A stretch of DNA of 64,000 nt from Glycine soja (lineage: Eukaryota > Streptophyta > Magnoliopsida > Fabales > Fabaceae), in the NCBI RefSeq assembly GCF_004193775.1, contig NC_041005.1, positions 15,843,865-15,907,864 of the forward strand. The letters run 5' to 3'. This document shows positions 55,826 through 64,000 of the stretch, piece after piece. A program made the position numbers and the translations under genes. Position 1 is the first letter of the stretch; every line of letters starts with the position of its first letter. The notes below the pieces were generated by a model. It saw nothing but the letters and a program-made list of their open reading frames with translations. It searched no databases and was not told the origin of the DNA.

Positions 55826-57090
55826 TGTTGGACCAGCAGCCTCAATAACTTAAGAGGGATAGGCTTAGAATGCAGAAGAAGCAACAATCAATTTAATAAT
55901 ATTCTTTAAACATGCAAGACAAAATTGATTGCAACAAAATAAATAAGATAAGGGAAGAGAGAATACAAACACAGTTTTATACTGGTTCGACAAAGTTTAT
56001 GCCTATGTCCAGTACTCAAGCAACCTACTTGAGATTTTCCTTTCTCTTTGTAAATTCCTTTACAACTTCTGAATTGTAATGAGCCGCCTCGTCGCTACGA
56101 TATCAACACTCTAATATGCGATAATTTCAATTTTTATAACAAGAACTTCCTTCATTTGCTTATGAAAATAGAAGTAATTTTGTCACAACATACATTCACC
56201 CAACAACACGCCATTACTTAAGTGAATATACATAATTATATAGAAATAGTAACTCGGTACACGTCATACACATAACGAAAATTAAATCTGTTCATAAATA
56301 CAATTAAAATCCAAGTTTTACATCTTTAACTCAACAAAATAAAACTTAAAACCAACTACGGAGGAGTTGATTACAAAACACAACTATCTCCCAAAATAAT
56401 GCCACTGTCGGCGGCTCCTTACCAGAATCTTACTTCCTGCACCCTGCCACTGTCATTCTGCTCCCACGAACAATGTTCGCGATCATCACAGGTATCAACC
56501 ACATGATACAAAATTGCAACGGTGAGTTCATTATAAAAAAAAACCAATACCAATTCCAAATAACGACAATTAGCAAGGAACATAGGTAAACATTATGAGC
56601 TTACACAAAATTCATTATTCAACACTCACATCCAACAATTATTCATCATCCACATCCAACAATTATTCATCATCCATCCATGGATCCAATCAAGACTGCA
56701 CAAAATGATGCATGCACCTGACTCAACACTCAGATGCAATGCGGTACGTACCAACAACCAAATCTCAGGAAATAGCCTAAGCGTGTCCACACGACACTCT
56801 CACTTAGGGAACCATGCAGAGTTCGTCGAGATCACCCGGTTGTGCATGTAACTGCCCCCCTCCCATAGGTGATTAGCCTGGGAGCCCAAAGGAGTTCCCT
56901 ACCAGGTGACAAGCCCCCTTAGTACAAAGTACACTCTGCCACAGTTACTCTATTTCCTGTGTCGTATGAGCTATGAACACGGCCAAAAGCAAGTGCCAAA
57001 GACCATGAACCAATTAAAGCGCCTAAGCATCCCCTAAGAAATGCTTAGATTCTTTAACCACGCTAGTCACCCACGTCTGGGCCATCCGAC

Positions 57091-57300
57091 AAGGTCAGTG
57101 CACTTAACCCCCCATGACATACACTACATACGACGTATGAACGTGGCCCAAAGCAAGTGCCAAAGATCCTGGAAGGTCGGTGCACTTCGCCCCCCACGAA
57201 TATACACAACATCCAACGTATGAACGTGACCCAAAGCAAGTGCCAAAGACCCTGGAAGGTCAGTGCACTTCGCCCCCCATGAACATACACAACATGCACA
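57091..57300 (-). repeat. 82-83 bp tandem repeat in the solo LTR
   Basis: AAGGTCAGTGCACTT starts at 57,091, with further copies at 57,173 and 57,256, joined by CCAAAGCAAGTGCCAAAGA blocks. About 2.6 copies, plus a degenerate one near 56,960. Short frames across it are by-products. Confidence 0.8.
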
Positions 57301-57555
57301 TGCCAATGCATTTCCAACATCAATCAACATTCCATTTTCACATCATTCTCAACATAGACATCACCTCGTCTCATTGACGTTATCAACAACAACAACCTCA
57401 TTTCATATTCACATAATCATCAACAATACCATCAATTCATGTTGACATGGTCTTTATTAACAACGTCATCTCAAATCAATATCATCATAATTATCAATAT
57501 AACCACAAATCAATTAAAATCCTCAATAGCGACATCAACAATAAATCACATTCCG

Positions 57556-57557
<2 letters not shown>

Positions 57558-57608
<51 letters not shown>
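57558..57608. repeat. (AT)n microsatellite
   Basis: About 25 uninterrupted AT units. Confidence 0.97.
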
Positions 57609-57610
<2 letters not shown>

Positions 57611-58579
57611 CATCTCATTCGTCAAAATATAGTTTTTCCTAAAAACCAGCATGCATATCAATAACAATTATATCGCATCCCATTAGTTAAAAACATCATT
57701 TTCTATTAAAGAAAAATCAGCATGCAATAGGGACAGGCAGTTATCCTCATAGCTAGGTTACCTGACCCTAACTATGGTGTTAAAACAGTAAATTTTATAA
57801 TAAACTCCCCTCACATATAGTGAGCTACCCGCAGGTTCCTCATCACGTCACTTGAAGATTTCTTTTTCGTCCTTGCTCGTCGGTTCCACGCAAGCCTCTA
57901 CCATGCCAAAATGAAGGAGTCTTAATATGGATTTCAAAAAACAAAGCTAATAACAATGCCCTGGGTCAAACACCCACATAACTACATGAAAGGGCTGAGA
58001 GCATTTCGGGTTTTACAAAGAGATATCATTTGGAAATTCTGAACATAACTTGCATTTCATGAAAGGATAACGTTTACAAAGTCTCTTTCTTTAGGGTTTT
58101 TCAAAGGAAGCGTAAAACATGCAATGACGGTTCCAAAGTCAGAAAAGATGCAAAGACAAGCTGAATCAAACAAGGAACAAGCATAGAAGCATGGTTACCT
58201 CAAAGGAAAATGAAAGGTCAGATTAGGTTTTTGTTTTCTACCGAAACCGCGAGGCAAGTTGGAAGAAAGAGCTTAGAATGTTGGTTTGTGGTGGCTAATG
58301 GTGGCTGTGGGTGATGGAGAAAGAGCTTAGAATGTTGGAAATGGTTTTGGAAGAAAGAAAGAGAAGAAATGACATTTTTCCTAAGCTACTTGGACTACAA
58401 GGCTCAAAACACACAAGTGAGAAATGCTCTCGGGAATGGAAACTTCGCGCATACTCCAGACATCTTCTCAAAGATCCCAACGGTAAGATCATGAAAAATT
58501 GTCTTGTGAAGCTGTAGACCAAATTTTGAGAAGATCCAACGGTTAACGAAGGCTGGGAAGCATTTTTACCGAGACAGCT

Positions 58580-58670
58580 TCATGTAGCTTCCTTGAGAAG
58601 CTTCATTAAGAGGCTTCCTCGTGGCTTCTTTGAGAAGCTTTATCAAGAAACTTCTTTGAGAAGCTAAATC
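58580..58670 (-). promoter_or_regulatory. GAAGCTTC-rich motif cluster in the solo LTR
   Basis: The minus strand repeats AGCTTCTCAAAGAAG and AGCTTCTCAAGGAAG several times. The same motif recurs in LTR F (60,655-60,808). Alternating GAA/TTC blocks resemble heat-shock elements loosely. Role unproven. Confidence 0.35.
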
Positions 58671-59544
58671 CTTATCTATCCACACCCCTCTATTAACTAA
58701 ATTAACTTCCTTGAAAGTAATTACGAATAAAAATAACGCAACAAATATAATCAAACATCGAACATAATTACTAATAATATGTAGATATGTATCAGGGTGT
58801 TACATGAACCACACAGGGACAACCCATCCCTTGTGTTCATGAATTTTTACAACTTAAGAGACCCTCAGTCCCTTAATCAATCTCTTTGTATAAGAAGAAA
58901 GAAGAGGAATTCTCTCTTGAAGAGAAGGATATTACAATTGAAGTCCATGGATGGACTCTTAATGGATTTGCAAGTGTTTGTCCAAGAGTTTCTTTTGAGA
59001 GAGCATTTGGCAATGAAGTTCTCTTGGAACCTCTCATTTCCTTTTGAGAGAATAAGACATTTTGAACAAGCAAAACTCTCTCTTCGAAATTCGTGCCCAA
59101 GTCACCTATTTATAGGCCTTTGATGACCATTCATAAATCCAATCAAAAGATGTGACTGTTGGCAGATTTTCTGAAAACTCTCCACTAGTAATCGATTACA
59201 ATGTTTGTGTAATCGATTACATAGTTATAATTTGAAGGTTCATGAATTTTGAATTTGAATTTCAGGAGTTTCGTTGCTGGTAATCGATTATAGACATATG
59301 GTAATCGATTACATGTTCAAAATTCAAATTGAAAACCCTTTTCAACAGTTCTTTTTCATTCTTCCCTTTTGTGGTAATCGATTACCAAAGTCTCGCATGA
59401 CTTTGAAACCCTTTGTTTTGAGGCAAGGCTTGATCTTTGTTGAAGCAATCTTGAATTAATCTTGAGGCAAATGCTTATCCTTTGAAGTGGCCTTGTTTGA
59501 TTCTTCTTTGGCATCATCAAAATTCATGTATTCATACATTCACA

Positions 59545-60312
59545 TTCTCCCCCTTTTTGATGATGACAATCAAATGATTTCTTTTCGACATCATCAAAAC
59601 AATGCATGATCCACAATGATCCTTCATTAAACATCCTTTCTTTCACAATCATAAAACTTGAATCTTTAAAACCTTGATAAAAATGTGAATGAGTTGATCA
59701 AACCTTGAATGAGTGAAAGATATGAGCAAGAGAAAAAGATATCTTTTATACTGGTTCACTCTCTATTTCTAGAGAAGCTAATCTAGTTATCTAATCCATA
59801 ACCAGAATTAGATTTCCACTATGCATCAAGAATTCTTACAAGCAATCACAATCAATCTACAATTCTTACCCCGGAAAAAGAGACTAAGGCATCCAACACT
59901 AGGACCCTCTGTGAATATAAGCCTAAGAGAACCCTACTCTTAGCCCAAACTAGAAAACCCTATTCTAACATGTTGTAAGCAATTCACGCATAAACATAAG
60001 ACCGTGTAAAAACCATACAATGAAGTTAACAACCAATACAAATGTCACTGAAAAAAGTTGCCAAAACTTCTTCTAAAACTTCTTCAAACTTTAGCCTTGG
60101 GCTTCAAGGTTTAGCGCTAAGTTGTTCATGTTGCTACTCCCTTATCTCTAACAGATTACACTGTTGCTTGAGACAATGACTGATTTATTCAAGAGTCTAT
60201 ACTTTAATCGTTTACCTAGTGGTTTAATCGATTACTTCTCTCTCACTTAGTTGTTCAGAAGTGAACAAGAACACTTTAATCAATTACTTTGAGTATTTAA
60301 TCGATTACATTA
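59545..60312 (-). repeat. PPT remnant and D-type LTR fragment, inverse orientation
   Basis: 59,545-59,560 is a polypurine tract on the minus strand. From about 59,620 to 60,153 the minus strand follows the LTR of element D, from TGTTAGAGATAAGGG downward, including TATAAAAG near 59,735 and the GCATAGTGGAAATCTAATTC block. 60,154-60,312 has more TTAATCGATTAC motifs and is not clearly assignable. No gene. Confidence 0.6.
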
Positions 60313-61175
60313 TGATGCAATCCTACCCCCCAAGGGTATTGGATAGAAGACTCCAAGAGGCTTGGGCTAGAGCTACTAAAGAAGGCCCTAGGGTTCTCAT
60401 GAACCTTAGGGTAGATTTTTGAGCCCATGGGTCAAGGTTGGATCCATTCTTCTTTATAAAAGTTAGAATTGGTTTTTCCTTCTTTTGGGCCTTGTATTTT
60501 GGCCATTCTAGTAGTATAGGGTTTTAGCCTTGTATTTCAGGGCATTTTGAGTAGTCTTTGTAATAGGGACTTTTTTTATATTTTCATGTATTTTGGCATG
60601 GGGGTGAGCTTAGCTATTATAGGGGGTGTGTGTAGCTAAGCTCTAGCTTCTTTAGGAATCTTCTCAAGGAAGCTTCTCAAGGAAGCTTCTCAAGGAGGTG
60701 AACTTAGTTATTAGAGGGGTGTGTGTAGCTAAGCTCTAGCTTCTCAAGGAAGTTTTCTCAAAGAAGCTTCTCAAGGAAGTTTTCTCAAGAAAGCTTCTCA
60801 AGAAAGCTACCTAGTCTATAAATAGAAGCATGTGCAACACTTGTTGTAACTTTGATGAATGAGAGTCTTATGAGACACAACTCAAAGTTCAACTTCTCTC
60901 CCTTTTTCTTCCTTCAATTTCGTGCTCCCCCCTCTCTCTTTCTCTCCCTCTTTCTTTTCCTCCATTGAAGCATCCTCTCCAAACTTCTTATCCAAGGCTC
61001 ATCTTGGTGGTGAAGCTCCTTCTTCCATGGCTTATTCCTTAATGGATGACGCCTCCTCTCACCTCTTTTCCTTTGTCTTCCGCTGCATCTCCATGGTGGA
61101 AAATCACCATTAAAGGACCCCATTGAAGCTCAAAGATCCAGCCTCCATAGAAGCCTCACAAGCAAGCTTCCATCA
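60313..61175 (+). repeat. 5' LTR of element F
   Basis: TGATGCAATCC...CTTCCATCA, 863 bp, ending 2 nt before the PBS. The left edge is inferred from TG and from where recognisable neighbours stop. It contains two GTGTGTGTAGCTAAGCTCTA blocks (about 60,625 and 60,719) and the TTCTCAAGGAAGC array. Confidence 0.65.
60655..60824 (+). promoter_or_regulatory. TTCTCAAGGAAGC array and TATA box of LTR F
   Basis: At least seven close variants of TTCTCAAGGAAGC lie between 60,655 and 60,808, directly followed by TATAAATA at 60,817-60,824. Placement right upstream of the TATA box suggests a promoter element. Confidence 0.5.
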
Positions 61176-61177
61176 AG

Positions 61178-61189
61178 TGGTATCAGAGC
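61178..61189 (+). other. Primer binding site, initiator Met tRNA (element F)
   Basis: TGGTATCAGAGC, 2 nt after the LTR end CATCA. Confidence 0.88.
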
Positions 61190-63053
61190 ACAAGAGCTTC
61201 AAGTAGGTGCTCCTTAAACCTCCATTAATTGTTTTGCTTTACCTTCTCTTCCATTGTTGTTTCTTCATTTTTTCTCCATGTATCTCCTCACATGTCTTGT
61301 GCTAAATGTTGTTAACATTATTCTTTAGAGTTTCTACCAATTAAACTTGCTATAGAAGCAAGATTTGATTTTCTATGGTTCAAATTTCTTGTTCTTGTTC
61401 TTGAACCATGAATTGTGTTGAGTTTAGGTTCCTTTGAGTTTTGTCTTGTTATTTTTTGTTGCTGAAACCTAAATCATAAAATTCTTACAAAAATATTAAA
61501 GTAGAAGAAAACCTCAAAAAGCTAGAGTGACTTGTTCACCTATTGTAGTTTTGTCATAGAAGTCATGTCTAGTCATGAAACTTGTCACATAAGATTTCTT
61601 ATGTTGTGCTGAATTTTATTTTCTTGTTTCTTCGTCTAACTCATTTGTTCATGAGTGTATGAAATTCTTTTAGCCTATTATTTGATTGGAGTCAAATCTT
61701 TCGTGTTAATTAGTCCTTAACATGTTCATACAAAATTCTTAGAGTCTTTGATTATGAACCTTTTCTTGAACTTTTAGGTTTCCTTATGATTGTGTCTATT
61801 GTGAATTTGAGTTTCGGTGATTGAATTTCTGGCTGAAATGTTGATCCTAAGTGAATATTGAACTCCTAAAACTGTGGTAAACAATACTAGTGAGTTCAAC
61901 ATACATAGGAAGGTTGAAAGTAAGCCCAAGGCAATCAATATACCATGCTTAAAAAAAAAATTGTTGGTGCTGGCAGTTTGGACATGCAAACTTGTAAAAA
62001 TTACTGAGAATTGGTTACTTCGAATTTTGAGCTGAAATTTTTACTGAATTTTCTATACATCTGGAAAAAAGTTAGAAAAAAAGAAACAGGTGATTTGGAT
62101 AAAAGGAAAAATACGAAAAATCACACAAGTTGGCAGGAAAATCAGTATACAGATAAAAAAAAAAGGTGAAAGGGAAGTGTGCTTGTTGTTTTGGCTAAAA
62201 ATTTATTCTATAATTGGAAATTTCAATTGAAAATTAGTCTGAAGACAAGTGCCAAAGCTACAGGTTTGTTGAGTCTTTTTTTTAGTTTTTTAACTCTACT
62301 CTAGAGTCATTCTAAGTTTCTCTTTGAGTCCTAGCTTGCTTCTATGTCCTTTTCATTGCTTTAATTGTTGAATAATCCTTGAAAAATTGTCTTGTTAAAA
62401 CTCCATTGGTTTAGCTTTCATTTAATTTTTTTTTTTTGGTCTTTGGTTATTTCTTGTCTCTTTGTTTCCTTGTTTGTGAGTTACCATATAGGGAATTGGA
62501 AAAGAGGATTGGTGTCATCCCTTAAAGAATTTGAGTCAAGAAGCAAGGGGCCAACCACTTTAAGAGCTATTGGACTAAGAAGTACTCCAAATTGAGTGAA
62601 TCACCAAAGAGAGAACAACCACCAAAATTGAGGACATTTTGTAATTTTTTAATTTGCAATTTACTTACCTTCATTGCTTTCAAGTTTTGTAACAAAAAGG
62701 CCTTTCATTGGAAGTGTGTTGGGAGCCTCCAATAGGTTACCAAACTTCCATTTGTGTGTAATAATTTTAGGCAATTTTTCCTTAGGATAGTGAGTGTTTT
62801 GTTGGGAACCTTGAATGTGGTCATCTAAACACTCTTAGGATACACCTAGTTTACTTTTCTTGCTTACTTTCATAGCTTATTTCCTTTACCTTCCATTGTC
62901 AAACCGCCTAGATAGCTTGCATTTTACCAATTAGTTTTTTCCCTTATCTTTCACACCTCTTTTAGTGTTTATTTTGGCTAGTTTCAACCATAGTTTCTTT
63001 TACCTTTTGTTTTCAAACCTCCAACAAGAAAGAACCACAACTTAGGAACCAAC
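61190..63053 (+). other. Long noncoding leader of element F
   Basis: About 1.86 kb, AT-rich, with no ORF of note. A purine-rich strip appears near 62,060-62,190. Leaders of this size occur in plant gypsy elements. Confidence 0.6.
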
Positions 63054-64000
63054 ATGAGTCATCATTCATCTAGTGTTAATGGCAAGGGTACTAGTCATAA
63101 AGACCCTTTATCTAGAATCTTAGATGAGTTGAGTTCCCTCAAGTTATGGAAAGAAAAACAAGAGAGAAAAGAAAAAGGAAAAAAAAAGAGTTGAAGAAAT
63201 AAGTCAAGGTGAAAGAAAGAAAATAAGAGAGGAAGAAAGAAGAAAAATAATGAAAGAAATGAAAAGAGAAAAACATGCCTCCGATAGTAGTCATAATTAT
63301 TGCAAGAGCCTAAGTGAAGAACTTCGTGACTATTACGAAGGAAGGCATAGGTCACATCTTAGACCTCACTCCCATAGAAGAGAAAAGGAAAGAAAGCCTC
63401 AAGAGGCTAACATTAACCTCTCATACTTCCATGGGAAGGACAATGTAGAGGCTAACTTAGATTGGGAAATAAGGGTAGAGCAACAACTTAAAAAGAAGTC
63501 TACTTCAAAATCTTATGGCTCTCACTCTTATCCAAAGAAAGACCAAGGTCAAGGCCTCTTAGGGGTGACACCTTCTAAGCCCAAAGATGATAAGGGGAAG
63601 ACAATAGAAAAGCATGCCCCTAAGGCTAGTATGCAAGAGAAAACTAGCTCTATAAAGTGCTTTAAATATCTTGGAAGAGGACACATTACTTCTCAATGCC
63701 CCACCACAAAAACCATGATTATGAGGGGCCAAGACATTTATAGTAGCCAAGATGAGGCTACTACTTCACCTTCCTCTAGTGAAAGTGAAGAAGCAAAAGG
63801 GGAAGAATCTAGTGAAGAAATCTACCCCCAAGAAGATGGACAACCATTAGTGGTTAAAGAGAAGTGTAAGGAGGTAAGTGTCTCCTCCAAGAGGTTAGCT
63901 AAGAAGGAAACTCATTTTACAATAAAGACAAACATTAAAGAAACTTTCCCTCTTAGACAACCTCCACATTTTCTCTTTTGTAAAAAGACGCTTGTTAGCA
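63054..64000 (+). pseudogene. gag: Element F gag remnant (Ty3/gypsy), frameshifted, core missing
   Basis: ATG at 63,054 (MSHHSSSVNGKGTSHKD). The frame ends at TGA 63,192, just after a run of nine A (63,179-63,187), and continues open in the next frame to the window end, so a 1-bp slip in the run is likely. The gag core seems to be missing: the text passes from LSYFHGKDNVEANLDWE straight to a basic linker near 63,480. The zinc knuckle reads CFKYLGRGHITSQC, so the second Cys is Tyr (codon 63,667-63,669). A serine/glutamate-rich linker follows. Confidence 0.75.

Larger units (their letters stand above)
56075..58804 (-). repeat. Solo LTR, 2.73 kb, with target duplication
   Basis: Plus strand TGTAATGAGC...GGGTGTTACA; on the minus strand it begins TGTAACACCCTG. 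Flanking 5-mers are TGAAT (56,070-56,074) and TGAAC (58,805-58,809), a 4/5 target duplication, and the flanks join into continuous LTR E sequence. No PBS, PPT or coding frame inside. Size and ends suggest a Ty3/gypsy LTR left by LTR-LTR recombination. Confidence 0.72.
55826..59544 (-). repeat. LTR E (copia type), split by a solo LTR
   Basis: Plus strand TGTTGGACCAGC at 55,826 and ...TACATTCACA at 59,544, so TG...CA. With the inserted 56,075-58,804 removed it is about 989 bp. On the minus strand the order is five GTAATCGATTAC palindromes (59,187-59,386), then TATAAATAG (59,106-59,115), then the transcribed part. A polypurine tract flanks it at 59,545-59,558, so it was a 3' LTR, but almost no interior remains beside it. 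Confidence 0.75.
60313..64000 (+). mobile_element. Element F: Ty3/gypsy element, 5' part
   Basis: LTR, iMet PBS, long leader and a gag pseudogene that runs off the window. The gag tail resembles a common soybean gypsy gag family (memory). The rest lies outside the window. Confidence 0.75.

Noticed and set aside
57180..57632. Small open frames in the solo LTR
   Set aside because: They come from the 82-bp repeat and the AT microsatellite.
61190..63053. Coding sequence in the element F leader
   Set aside because: Only short frames without domain character; composition is AT-rich and noncoding.

Overview
The whole window is plant retrotransposon DNA. I see no host gene, no tRNA or rRNA and nothing prokaryotic. 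The content points to a legume, most likely Glycine (inference): Ogre-type Ty3/gypsy elements with an extra ORF before gag and an arginine-tRNA-like primer site, and copia elements whose LTRs are full of the palindrome GGTAATCGATTACC.

Region 1 (1-44,802, all on the minus strand) is a cluster of three copies of one Ogre/Tat-type element. Copy A (1-18,590) has a 3' LTR cut by the window edge, a 16.5-kb interior and a truncated 5' LTR. Reading along the minus strand, its interior runs PBS, leader, ORF1 (unknown function), gag, protease with a G-patch-like tail, pol (RT, RNase H, second RNase H, integrase), a spliced 3' region with an additional ORF (aORF), a pyrimidine-rich tract, a 127-bp tandem array and the PPT. 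Copy B (about 18,591-29,722) lacks both LTRs and is riddled with 1-bp indels. It reads like uncorrected long-read sequence and contains a fold-back insert. Copy C (29,723-44,802) keeps a complete 1,658-bp 5' LTR and most of the interior. Pol is intact (1,127 codons) in A and C. ORF1 is intact only in A and the aORF only in C. Gag-pro is frameshifted in all copies.

The main observation is that copy C lacks two segments present in A, of 127 and 936 bp. Each begins GTAAG and ends AG on the minus strand, and the second ends 2 nt before the aORF ATG. They are introns, and C appears to descend from a reverse-transcribed spliced RNA.

Region 2 (44,803-55,825) is nested copia (Sirevirus-like) DNA. 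Element G (44,803-50,626, minus) has LTRs about 99% identical over 800 bp, a damaged gag, no pol, and a 3' ORF of the putative plant transposon / envelope-like class. The Ogre cluster sits inside its 3' LTR. G in turn sits in the 5' LTR of element D (plus strand), which keeps gag, only the last piece of RNase H, and a related 3' ORF broken by three TAG codons. In both, the 3' ORF is preceded by an array of TAATCGATTAC cores and a TATA box, the same module seen in the LTR promoters.

Region 3 (55,826-60,312) holds a copia-type LTR (E) split by a 2.73-kb solo LTR with a near-perfect 5-bp target duplication, then a D-type LTR fragment in inverse orientation. Region 4 (60,313-64,000) is the 5' end of a Ty3/gypsy element F: LTR, iMet PBS, long leader, and a gag pseudogene running off the window.
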